Assembly: GCA_910579155.1 (NCBI GenBank)
Contig: CAJTTS010000113.1
Location: forward strand, 1-9,434
Direction of reading: 5' to 3'
Source: an uncultured Oscillospiraceae bacterium
GTDB taxonomy: Bacteria; Bacillota_A; Clostridia; Oscillospirales; Oscillospiraceae
DNA: 9,434 bases
In this document: positions 1 through 5,620 of the stretch, piece after piece
How the letters are laid out: each line of letters begins with the position of its first letter
Numbering within the stretch: position 1 is the stretch's first letter
The notes under the pieces: generated by a model
The model's database searches: none
Seen by the model: the letters and a program-made list of their open reading frames with translations, nothing else
What the model was told of the DNA's origin: nothing
Translations under genes and position numbers: made by a program

Positions 1-217
1 CAACCCCGCTTGTATCAAGGGTTTGCTGGTTTAGTGTTATTATAACAGGCCCGTCAACGTAATACTCATAATCCAGCAGGCCATTTTTCTCAGCAAAGTC
101 ACGCAGCAGGGCCTTTTGATTGCTGATGCTCATGCTCTCATTTTCCCGCCCGTCCTCAATGGACAACCGACAGTACAGAGCAGTGACGGACTGCGTAAAC
201 TTATTTTTCCTGTTCAT
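1..217 (-). pseudogene. Large serine recombinase, N-terminal fragment, apparently interrupted
   Basis: The reading frame begins at ATG 217, with AAGGAG at 230-225 spaced 7 nt away. It encodes a typical start of a large serine recombinase (TnpX/resolvase family): residues 13-22 read ALYCRLSIED, placing the catalytic serine at residue 19, followed by ESMSISNQK and a stretch ending YYVD near residue 52. Family members normally continue with a DG-x-SGTN motif followed by RPDF. Here the frame instead reads GPVIITLNQQ and on to the window edge, with no family resemblance. The frame stays open to base 1, so it could be a chimeric ORF, but the recombinase itself looks cut near base 58. In intact form it would integrate and excise the element by strand exchange at short att sites. 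Its ATG overlaps a possible 29-aa ORF and it sits last in the backbone gene string. The recombinase identity is secure; its interruption is inferred from remembered family motifs. Confidence 0.8.
35..47. repeat. 13-bp palindrome beside the recombinase break
   Basis: TGTTAT, a central T, then ATAACA form a perfect 6+6 palindrome about 10 bp beyond the point where the recombinase frame stops resembling its family. It could be a core or end site of whatever DNA adjoins the recombinase fragment. Too little flank is visible to decide. Confidence 0.4.
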
Positions 218-290
218 TGGTAATCTCCTTAATGAACAGGGACACGATACGGTCATGATACCATGCTTCGGCAAATTTTTCAACAGGCAT
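201..290 (-). CDS. Possible 29-aa protein overlapping both neighbours
   Basis: A short frame from ATG 290 to TAA 203-201 has AAGGAG at 306-301, spaced 10 nt upstream. It reads MPVEKFAEAWYHDR, then an amphipathic-looking IVSLFIKEI stretch, and ends NEQEK. It starts inside the last codons of the 62-aa gene (11-nt overlap, ATGCCTGTTGA) and ends 17 nt inside the recombinase gene, whose own ribosome site (AAGGAG, 230-225) lies within it. The tight overlap on both sides and the usable ribosome site suggest it may be translated to couple the upstream gene to the recombinase. No family is recognised. It could also be chance, since 29 codons is short. Confidence 0.4.
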   Translation of the reverse strand: MPVEKFAEAWYHDRIVSLFIKEITNEQEK

Positions 291-468
291 TTTTACCGCG
301 CTCCTTCTTTTCAAGCCAGGATTCAAACTGACCGCAAGCCTGAGATTCAATGGCCTGCTCAAAAGCAGCCCTCATGCTTTGACTGCCGCTATATTCGCGG
401 GTCACAATGAACCGGGGCTTGTCCTTGGCCTTGGGTGTAGCGGGTTTATCCTGTTGGGCTTTTTTCAT
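280..468 (-). CDS. Small charged protein of unknown function (62 aa)
   Basis: The start is taken as ATG 468 (MKKAQQ), because GGAG lies 6 nt upstream; a TTG two codons earlier would sit on the ribosome site. Residues 1-18 are a lysine/proline-rich, probably disordered tail. Residues 19-55 look folded: RFIVTREYSGSQSM, then an alpha-helical AAFEQAIE segment, and a polar end FESWLEKKERG. The gene begins 12 nt after the helicase-loader stop, and its ribosome site overlaps that stop, so the two are probably co-transcribed. It lies just before the recombinase. A small gene near the recombinase recalls TnpW of Tn4451-type elements, and the xFIVxxxYS pattern is vaguely similar, but I cannot assign it to that family. 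Real gene likely; function unknown. Confidence 0.7.
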   Translation of the reverse strand: MKKAQQDKPATPKAKDKPRFIVTREYSGSQSMRAAFEQAIESQACGQFESWLEKKERGKNAC

Positions 469-480
469 AGGCAACTCCTT

Positions 481-1308
481 TCAGTCCATCAAATTTTTCA
501 GCCGCGCCAGCTTGTCCTGCGCCGTAGCCTTACGGAAGTTCTCGCCGGAGAAGCGGATAGGGGCGCACATTTCCAGCAGGCGGTCATAGATACGGGCATG
601 GGCGGTATCCTGGGGGTGCTGCAAATCTTGGAGGGGAATGTTGGTGGTGACGATCAGCGGCTTCTTACTGCGGTAGCGGCTGTCAATCACGTTGTAGACC
701 TGCTCCAATCCGTACTCCGTCCCACGCTCCATGCCGAAATCGTCAATGATAAGCAGCAGGGCGCGGCAAAGCTGGGATATGTACTCATTGCGACCCTCGA
801 AGCTGGCAGTCAGATCATTCAGAATCAACGCAAAATTGGTCATGCGAACGGTGATCTCACGCTCCATCAGTGCATTTGCGATACACCCTGCGAAGTAGCT
901 TTTCCCGGTGCCAACGCTCCCCCACAGCAAATATCCGATATTCTCCGCCAGCATGGTATCCCAATGCTCGACATAGAAATGGGCGTGTTTCATCTGCGGG
1001 CATTTGCCGTTGTCATTGGCAAATGTCCAATCGCGCATAGCCGGATCGGTGAGGCCCCGGCGCTTCAAATCTGCCACAATCTGTCGGTGACGGCGGGCCT
1101 CCTGCTCCGCTGTCTCCCGGTCAATGCGTTCCTGCTCACACTGGCAGGGGCAGGGGAGCAGCCGCCCCTCCAACGGCGGCTTGTCCATGCGAAACTGCTT
1201 GGGAGTGCGGCACTTCCCGCAGTACAAAAGCCCATCCGCCCCGGTGTAGTCTCCTGGCTCCAACTTGGTCACGGTCATTCGCTTCACAATGCTGTCAAAA
1301 TCATTCAT
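481..1308 (-). CDS. DnaC-like AAA+ ATP-binding protein (helicase loader)
   Basis: This 275-aa protein has the layout of the DnaC/IstB-type helicase loaders found on clostridial plasmids and integrative elements. The N-terminal part holds a cysteine cluster (C30-x2-C33, then C53, C55 and C57) likely to bind zinc, followed by a charged helix (residues 58-85). The AAA+ core shows Walker A GSVGTGKS at 130-137, Walker B LLIIDDFG at 185-192, sensor I TTN at 221-223 and candidate arginine-finger residues in ARIYDRL (238-244). Family knowledge says it loads the replicative helicase at an origin opened by the initiator. Its ATG overlaps the repA stop as ATGA, so translation is probably coupled and the two proteins are likely made in proportion. 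The pairing with an iteron-bearing repA supports a replication role over a transposition (IstB) role, since no transposase is nearby. Confidence 0.92.
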   Translation of the reverse strand: MNDFDSIVKRMTVTKLEPGDYTGADGLLYCGKCRTPKQFRMDKPPLEGRLLPCPCQCEQERIDRETAEQEARRHRQIVADLKRRGLTDPAMRDWTFANDNGKCPQMKHAHFYVEHWDTMLAENIGYLLWGSVGTGKSYFAGCIANALMEREITVRMTNFALILNDLTASFEGRNEYISQLCRALLLIIDDFGMERGTEYGLEQVYNVIDSRYRSKKPLIVTTNIPLQDLQHPQDTAHARIYDRLLEMCAPIRFSGENFRKATAQDKLARLKNLMD

Positions 1309-2018
1309 AGGCTATCGCCCTCCTTGTAGGTGTAATCTGGTATGCTCTTGCCCTTGCGCCTATCCTCCGCTGCCCAGCGGCGAATAGTGGCGGCATGGTT
1401 CTGGTAGGTCTTGCCCGTGGATGCCATGTACTCGGACAGCTTCTCCACATACTGCTGCCATAGGTCGGGTAATTCCGTTTGCAACTCGGCTATCTCCGTA
1501 TCCGAAAGGAAAACATTCTGATAACGGCCTCGCACATGGGCGCTCTCACTCACTCTACTCAAGTTATTCTTCAAGTTACTACTACCTATTTTATTAGGGG
1601 CCAGTTTTCTGGCTATCTGACGGCCAACTTTTTGGCTATCAGCAGGCCAATTTTCTGGCCGTTTGACAGCCAGTTTTTTGTCCATCAGACGGTCAATATC
1701 CTGGCTGTCTGGCTGCTTCACATAGATTCGATTTGGCATCCCATTCCCACAGCGCCGACGCTCAATCAGCCCCGCCGTTTCCAATTCGGTCAATGCGTTT
1801 TTGACGGTTGAGGGACCTTTGTCCACCAGATCAGCAATCTTGTTGAGCGGAAAGACGATGTAGATATTGTCGTCCTCGTCTGTCCAGCCATTGACGCGGG
1901 AGAGGTTAGCTCTGTCCAAAAGAACGGTATATAGAACTTTGGCGGTCTGCGTTAAATCCACGTCCAGGAGGAACCGGGGATAGGGCAGATATGGGAGTAG
2001 TTTGCTATCTTTTTTCAT
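1305..2018 (-). CDS. repA: RepA_N-type replication initiator protein
   Basis: The 237-aa protein begins with the conserved RepA_N opening (LLPYLPYPRFLL, residues 7-18). A winged helix-turn-helix follows, ending in the recognition region GPSTVKNALTELETAGLIERR (residues 68-88), and a polar linker at about 102-150. The C-terminal helical domain (about 165-237, with LPDLWQQYVEKLSEYMAS and ATIRRWAAEDRRKGKS) may contact the DnaC-like loader or helicase, as the DnaD-like tails of this family do. By family knowledge it binds iterons and opens the origin of a theta replicon. Five 23-bp repeats lie inside its own linker-coding DNA. The annotated start is ATG 2018, but the only good ribosome site (AGGAGG, 2045-2040) is 21 nt away. 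It fits better an in-frame ATC at 2030, which would add IADY to the N-terminus. The gene overlaps the helicase-loader gene by ATGA. Identity strong; exact start uncertain. Confidence 0.9.
   Translation of the reverse strand: MKKDSKLLPYLPYPRFLLDVDLTQTAKVLYTVLLDRANLSRVNGWTDEDDNIYIVFPLNKIADLVDKGPSTVKNALTELETAGLIERRRCGNGMPNRIYVKQPDSQDIDRLMDKKLAVKRPENWPADSQKVGRQIARKLAPNKIGSSNLKNNLSRVSESAHVRGRYQNVFLSDTEIAELQTELPDLWQQYVEKLSEYMASTGKTYQNHAATIRRWAAEDRRKGKSIPDYTYKEGDSL
1555..1598. other. AT-rich stretch flanking the iterons
   Basis: About 44 bp that are clearly more AT-rich than their surroundings (for example TACTACTACCTATTTTATTA at 1577-1596) directly border the repeat array inside repA. In iteron origins such a segment is where the strands first open. 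This is inference from position and composition; no melting calculation was done. Confidence 0.4.
1599..1713. repeat. Five 23-bp iterons within repA (candidate oriV)
   Basis: Five tandem, directly adjacent copies start at 1599, 1622, 1645, 1668 and 1691. The shared core on the plus strand is GGCCArTTTTcTGGC followed by a variable eight bases ending near TGAC. Each unit also contains GCCA-N6-TGGC (a spaced inverted repeat), though copies 4 and 5 are degenerate. The 23-bp period is not a multiple of 3, so the units fall in successive reading frames of repA (about residues 102-140). The repeat is therefore kept at DNA level, not as a protein repeat. RepA_N plasmids such as pSK41 and pAD1 carry their origin repeats in this same place within rep. 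The repeats are seen directly; the origin role is inferred. Confidence 0.85.
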
Positions 2019-2036
2019 GTAGTCTGCGATAGGGCT

Positions 2037-2045
2037 TCACCTCCT
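2037..2045 (-). promoter_or_regulatory. Strong ribosome binding site of repA, too far from the ATG
   Basis: AGGAGGTGA (2045-2037) is a near-perfect match to the 16S anti-Shine-Dalgarno sequence. From its GGAGG part it is 9 nt from an in-frame ATC (2030-2028) but 21 nt from the first ATG (2018). A TGA stop 6 codons before the ATG excludes an earlier start. The site points to initiation at ATC, or to a folded spacer that brings the ATG closer. Confidence 0.6.
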
Positions 2046-2147
2046 GGATTTGAAAGGCCGTTGCGGGCCGTCTAAGGGCCTTCCGGGGCGCTGGATAGGA
2101 AAAGTATCAGCCCCCCTATTGACCAGCACCCGGAAAGCATTGATAAA
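2046..2147. other. repA leader / intergenic region
   Basis: About 100 bp precede the repA ribosome site. They are rich in GGCC blocks that can pair, such as AAGGCC at 2054-2059 with GGCCTT at 2077-2082. No convincing -35/-10 pair is visible on the minus strand. RepA_N plasmids often control repA by a structured leader and an antisense RNA; this stretch is the place for one here, but I see no clear antisense promoter. Confidence 0.3.
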
Positions 2148-2522
2148 TCAGGGCTTTTTAAGCCCTAAAGCGTGACAGTTCTGCCTTTGTTTCCGCTTAC
2201 GCTCGGTGGCCTTGGTCCGCTTCATGCGTGTGGCACAGTTCGGGCAGTATTTCGCCCGATTGGATTTTGGCACAAAGTAGCTGCCGCAGATGGCGCAGGG
2301 CTTCATGCGGTCACGGTAGAGCAGGGCGGCGCACAGGGCATTGTCCAGCGGTAGGACGGCGGCGCGAAACCAGCGGCATACAAGCGAGTAGGTAATACTC
2401 TGCGGGCAGACACATTTCTCGCCGTTGTCCAGAAGCAGGCAGCACCCGCCGTCATAATTGCAGCAGCTATGTACCAGCCTTCGGGCGGTGCGGTACTGCT
2501 GATAGTTCATGTAGACAATCAC
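2148..2522 (-). CDS. Cys_rich_VLP family protein (124 aa)
   Basis: The protein matches the Cys_rich_VLP family: YRTARRLVHSCCNYDGGCC (10-28), a second cysteine pair (C37, C39), and LVCRWFRAAVLPLDN (48-61), which contains the VLP signature. A short zinc-ribbon-like tail follows (C76-x2-C79 and C93-x2-C96), then a strongly basic segment (98-113) that could bind nucleic acid. Its biochemical role is not known; the family is seen on Firmicutes mobile elements near replication genes. GTG 2522 is chosen as start because AGGAGAGG lies 7 nt before it; the next ATG (2510) would be too far. The GTGA overlap with the preceding gene's stop indicates coupled translation. It lies between the two RepA_N-type genes. 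Confidence 0.85.
   Translation of the reverse strand: MIVYMNYQQYRTARRLVHSCCNYDGGCCLLLDNGEKCVCPQSITYSLVCRWFRAAVLPLDNALCAALLYRDRMKPCAICGSYFVPKSNRAKYCPNCATRMKRTKATERKRKQRQNCHALGLKKP
2150..2166 (-). terminator. Hairpin at the end of the Cys_rich_VLP gene, possible attenuator
   Basis: AGGGCTT and AAGCCCT form a perfect 7-bp stem with a 3-nt loop overlapping the last codons and stop. The downstream minus-strand sequence (GATTTATC) is only weakly T-rich. It may partly terminate or stabilise the upstream transcript before the repA leader. Confidence 0.35.
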
Positions 2523-2863
2523 GGTTCATCCTCTCCTGCGGGTAACTTGACGTAGGTATGGTAAGGCTGGGTGGGGCTGCGGCTCACCCAATGCCGCTTT
2601 ACCAGCCCGACACGCTCCAACTCCGCCAGGGCATGGCCCACGGTGGAGGGGGTGCGGTCGATCAGCTTGGCGATCTCCGGGTTGATGAACGTCAGATACC
2701 GCCGTCCATGCTTATCCACGCTACCCTCGCCATTCACCGTCATGTCCAGCAGGATGCAGTAGACCTCTTTCGTAATCAGCCGCAAGTCCATCCCCAGCAG
2801 GAACCGGGGATAGGCCAGATAGGGCGGCAGGGTGGTACTGGCGGTGATGTAATCAGTTTTCAT
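2519..2863 (-). CDS. Short RepA_N-like winged-helix protein (114 aa)
   Basis: This protein is essentially the N-terminal DNA-binding domain of a RepA_N initiator: LPPYLAYPRFLLGMDL (12-27), then a winged helix with recognition region DRTPSTVGHALAELERVGLVKR (69-90), ending shortly after the wing. It lacks the linker and C-terminal domain of the full RepA downstream, to which it is clearly paralogous. The start is ATG 2863, with GGAG 7 nt upstream; the ATG at 2869 leaves no room for that site. It overlaps the parB-like gene by 11 nt and the Cys_rich_VLP gene by 4 nt. Seen: a complete DNA-binding domain without the rest. Inferred: it may act as a copy-number or expression regulator that competes for iterons or an operator, or work as a split initiator. 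Confidence 0.82.
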   Translation of the reverse strand: MKTDYITASTTLPPYLAYPRFLLGMDLRLITKEVYCILLDMTVNGEGSVDKHGRRYLTFINPEIAKLIDRTPSTVGHALAELERVGLVKRHWVSRSPTQPYHTYVKLPAGEDEP

Positions 2864-3707
2864 GTTCATTCTCCATTTCGTGTCGGATTTCATGTACCTT
2901 CTCGAAAAATTCTTTGATTGCGGTCGTGACAGAATACGCACTATTGCCCAATGCGTCAAATTGGGAAATTGACATTCCGGCGAAAATGCCTGCCCGGTGA
3001 TGAAGGGATTTGATACCGGAAACATAGCGGGAGCAGAGAGACGTAAACTCTCTCAAAGCCGCTTCACCGTCCATCATCCCCTGCTTCTTCGGCGTGGGTG
3101 GTGCTATGGTCAGAACAGCAGCGGCTTCTTCCTGCTGGTCTGGGGGCAGTCTGGATATTTTCAGTGCGGCCCCTTTGGTGATTTTAGCGTCAGAATCCCG
3201 GATGATCTTCTTGGCCTCCGGGGTCAGATTGGCGGCAGTCTGAACAAGCTGCTCAACGGTGCGTTTGCTCACGCCCAGCTTTTCAGCGGTATCCTGTGAA
3301 AAAGACTTCGTGTCTAAAAGCGAGAAATTTTCGTTTTTAGCCGTCTGCCCGTTTCTCATGCCCTGTCGTGTCTCCGGGTGGATGGCTTCATAGAGTTCCT
3401 TCCGGCGCAGAAGCAGATCGCCCAACTCTCTATGGGACAGTCCCGCCCGAACAAAATTCTCGTCAATTTCGGCCAACTCTGCTTGCAGTCCGTCCGCATC
3501 GCTGATGGTACACTCGATCTCCGTCCAGCCCAGCAGCTTCACCGCCTCCAAACGGTGCAGACCGGCGATAAGTGTGTTATCCTGAGTAACGGTGATCGGA
3601 TTCATCAGGCCCACAGCGGCGATACTCCGGGCGAGTTCTTCCACATTCCTCTGCTGGGTATCCCGCCGCCCTGGATTGATTTTGATTTCACTGATTTTGA
3701 TTTGCAT
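2853..3707 (-). CDS. ParB-like partition / DNA-binding protein (284 aa)
   Basis: The start is ATG 3707 (MQIKISEIKINPGRRD), with GAGGG 8 nt upstream. The N-terminal ParB/sulfiredoxin-like fold is seen in residues 1-95: RNVEELARSIAAVGLMNPI, then AGLHRLEAVKLLGW (48-61), the equivalent of the ParB nucleotide-binding GERRxRA box, and a family-typical SHRELGDLLLRRKELYE stretch. A helix-turn-helix lies near 138-156 (DTAEKLGVSKRTVEQLV). The C-terminal third is helical and of unknown role. No ParA ATPase is present in the window, so it may be a stand-alone ParB-like regulator or adaptor instead of half of a par system. It starts 11 nt after the DeoR-type gene and overlaps the short Rep gene, so all three are probably one transcript. 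Confidence 0.88.
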   Translation of the reverse strand: MQIKISEIKINPGRRDTQQRNVEELARSIAAVGLMNPITVTQDNTLIAGLHRLEAVKLLGWTEIECTISDADGLQAELAEIDENFVRAGLSHRELGDLLLRRKELYEAIHPETRQGMRNGQTAKNENFSLLDTKSFSQDTAEKLGVSKRTVEQLVQTAANLTPEAKKIIRDSDAKITKGAALKISRLPPDQQEEAAAVLTIAPPTPKKQGMMDGEAALREFTSLCSRYVSGIKSLHHRAGIFAGMSISQFDALGNSAYSVTTAIKEFFEKVHEIRHEMENEHEN

Positions 3708-3718
3708 GATGATTGCCC

Positions 3719-4039
3719 TCAATGCGAAAATACCGCAATAATCCGGTTGAGCATTTCGCGGTCATGGCCGTCCAGAGATTCCCCCAGCCTGCGAAGTAAA
3801 GCAATTTCCTCCGCATTGAGCATCCGGCGGTCCAGGTGGAACCACTCCGCCACTCTGACGCCGCCATGACCGCCCTGGACGGTTTCAATCGGATAGGAGC
3901 AGGTCAGCACCACAATGTCGCGGCGAATTGTCCCGGTGCTGACGTTAAACTCATGCGCTAAATTTCCGTATGTATCATGCCGCCGGAGGCACAAAACCTC
4001 CAAAATCTTCTGGCGGCGTTCCCACGGGTTCAGGTCCAT
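3719..4039 (-). CDS. DeoR-type winged-helix regulator, short form (106 aa)
   Basis: Residues 7-46 form a DeoR-type helix-turn-helix: ERRQKILEVLCLRRHDTYGN, then the typical TGTIRRDIVVL recognition helix. A short wing (PIETVQGGHGGVRV, 50-63) and a small helical tail follow. Full DeoR regulators have a sugar-phosphate-binding domain and about 250 residues; this protein stops at 106. It therefore cannot sense a sugar phosphate in the usual way and probably acts as a constitutive DNA binder, for example an autoregulator of the maintenance genes. ATG 4039 has GGGAG 9 nt upstream. It lies 33 nt after the relaxase stop and 11 nt before the ParB-like gene. Short forms like this recur before ParB-like genes on clostridial elements (from memory). 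Confidence 0.82.
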   Translation of the reverse strand: MDLNPWERRQKILEVLCLRRHDTYGNLAHEFNVSTGTIRRDIVVLTCSYPIETVQGGHGGVRVAEWFHLDRRMLNAEEIALLRRLGESLDGHDREMLNRIIAVFSH

Positions 4040-4072
4040 TTTTCAAAAACTCCCTTCGGTAAAATTGATGAT

Positions 4073-5515
4073 TTATCGTTCTTGCTCTTTCTGCTGGTGC
4101 TGTCCTTCATGAGCCAGACGGTCAGCGGTTTTGCGTAGAGCCTCCACCGCCTTAATTTCATCCCTCATGGCATACATTTTCTGATAATCTGCATCCTTTT
4201 GTAGCGTCAATTTTGCAGCCTCGGCCCGCCACGCTTTGGTCGTGATCGCCTCGCCGGATTCTTTCAGCGATTTCAGAAAATGGGCGGCAGCATCGAATGA
4301 CGTTAACTCCACGCTATGCTCCTGCTGGTATTTCTCCCGCTTGCCCGGTTTCACCTTGTCCAACTTCTGGCGGATGGGCTTGTACTTCTCGTACTGCGCC
4401 CACATTTCCAGTCGTTCATCCAGGACAGCGAGGCGGCGCTCTGCCTTGACAATCTGCCCACGGAGATCGTAATAATCCTTGTTCATGGCAGAGACTTTTT
4501 CATAAAGTTCCTGCATGGAATTGATGCCATTAGACTGCAAGAAAGCGAGTAGCTTTGCATTGTCTTGAAGGGCCTTAATCTTGCCGGAACGAGAACGGGC
4601 TTTGTTGCTGTTGACCTTGGCCTGGGCTTCATAAAGCCGGGCCACAAGGCTGCCGCCGTCCTGGGGCTGTTCCGCCCCAGCCTGCTCCTTCGTCCAGTTG
4701 TAAATCCGAGTAATACGGGCCTTGATTTCCTTCAGCAGTTTGTTGTCGGCGGCAATCTGGCGGTTAATATCTCCCTTCTCCGTAGCGATGCCCCGCCGCT
4801 CCATCTGACTGGCGGCAACGCCCATGTGGATGGAAGGGATTTTCTCAATGCCCTGCCGCTTGTAACTGCGGTGGTCGATGCGTTCCGGCCTGCCAGTAGC
4901 TTCTAAAGCCCGGTTCGCATAAGCGGCCCACGCCGCCCGCCACTTTTCGGCGTTCTCTCGATTGTTCCAGTCGGTAGTGTCCTCACGGTGATTCTTCCAG
5001 CCGCCTTTGCCGTCCGGGATGCGGTTGCCCTGGATGTCCAGTTCATAAACCTTCCGGCATTTCGGCCCCCAGCGTCCGTCTGGTTTCAGCGGGCGAATGG
5101 TCAGCATGATATGGGCATGAGGGTTGCCGTCCCCCTTGTCATGGAGCGCAAAGTCAGCGCACATTCCCTCTGCTACAAAATTGTCTTTGACAAATGACCG
5201 AACAAGTGCCAACTGCTCCACTCTGGACAGTTCCACGGGAAGGGCAACTTCGATTTCACGGGCAAGCTGGGCGTCGCTGGCTTTCTCGATTTGCTCCACC
5301 GAGTTCCAGAGAGTGGAGCGGTCTGCAAACTCTGGCGGGGCGTGGGCGGGGAGCATGATTTCTGTATGGACAACACCGGGCTTATGCGTGTAGTCGTGGG
5401 TTTTGCCGTCCCACTCATTTGTCAGCTTCTCGCCGCTCCGGTAGGCGGCAGCAGCGACAGCCGAACGGCCTACGCTCCGCTTGATGATTTGAATGGGACA
5501 GTGAAAAATCGCTAT
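4073..5515 (-). CDS. MobA/MobL family relaxase with an ATA start codon
   Basis: A 480-aa MobA/MobL (MOBQ) relaxase, which nicks oriT and stays covalently bound to the 5' end to pilot transfer. Translated from ATA 5515 it opens AIFHCPIQIIKR, then SAVAAAAYRSGEKL, placing the presumed nucleophile at Tyr25, as in R1162/RSF1010 MobA. The metal-binding histidines follow at 125, 133 and 135 (ALHDKGDGNPHAHIML), and the family-typical DHRSYKRQGIEKIP at about 214-227. Residues about 245-480 are helical, coiled-coil-like, and probably bind accessory or coupling proteins. The first in-frame ATG (5356, residue 54) would delete Tyr25. AAGGAGG at 5530-5524 is 8 nt before ATA. An in-frame TGA at 5542-5540 limits upstream choices to CTG 5539, which has no ribosome site. 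oriT lies immediately upstream. No secretion genes are present, so a helper conjugative system would be needed. Confidence 0.92.
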   Translation of the reverse strand: MAIFHCPIQIIKRSVGRSAVAAAAYRSGEKLTNEWDGKTHDYTHKPGVVHTEIMLPAHAPPEFADRSTLWNSVEQIEKASDAQLAREIEVALPVELSRVEQLALVRSFVKDNFVAEGMCADFALHDKGDGNPHAHIMLTIRPLKPDGRWGPKCRKVYELDIQGNRIPDGKGGWKNHREDTTDWNNRENAEKWRAAWAAYANRALEATGRPERIDHRSYKRQGIEKIPSIHMGVAASQMERRGIATEKGDINRQIAADNKLLKEIKARITRIYNWTKEQAGAEQPQDGGSLVARLYEAQAKVNSNKARSRSGKIKALQDNAKLLAFLQSNGINSMQELYEKVSAMNKDYYDLRGQIVKAERRLAVLDERLEMWAQYEKYKPIRQKLDKVKPGKREKYQQEHSVELTSFDAAAHFLKSLKESGEAITTKAWRAEAAKLTLQKDADYQKMYAMRDEIKAVEALRKTADRLAHEGQHQQKEQER

Positions 5516-5523
5516 GTGATTTT

Positions 5524-5530
5524 CCTCCTT
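5524..5530 (-). promoter_or_regulatory. Ribosome binding site that decides the relaxase start
   Basis: AAGGAGG, preceded by a second GGAGG-like copy (5535-5531), sits 8 nt before an ATA codon whose downstream reading (AIFHC) matches the usual relaxase N-terminus. It is 168 nt from the first ATG, so it marks ATA as the site of initiation. Confidence 0.75.
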
Positions 5531-5620
5531 CCTCCGCAGTCAGTGGCGGGGAGATAAAGGCCAGCGGAAACGGAACAGACGCAAAGCGGATGTTTCGTTT
5601 TTGCTGGCGCACATGGGGTT

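Noticed and set aside
379..1329. Long open frame on the plus strand (316 codons) opposite the DnaC-like gene
   Set aside because: It has no recognisable domain or ribosome site, and the opposite strand encodes a clear AAA+ protein with Walker motifs. The open frame is a codon-bias shadow.
1599..1713. Possible CRISPR array
   Set aside because: The 23-bp repeats are directly adjacent with no spacers and lie inside repA, which fits iterons.
2054..2110. Promoter or antisense RNA controlling repA
   Set aside because: I could not find a convincing -35/-10 pair on either strand, so it is noted only as a structured leader.
2864..3025. N-terminal extension of the short Rep paralog
   Set aside because: It overlaps the ParB-like coding frame and shows no family similarity; the ATG at 2863 with GGAG gives the expected RepA_N start.
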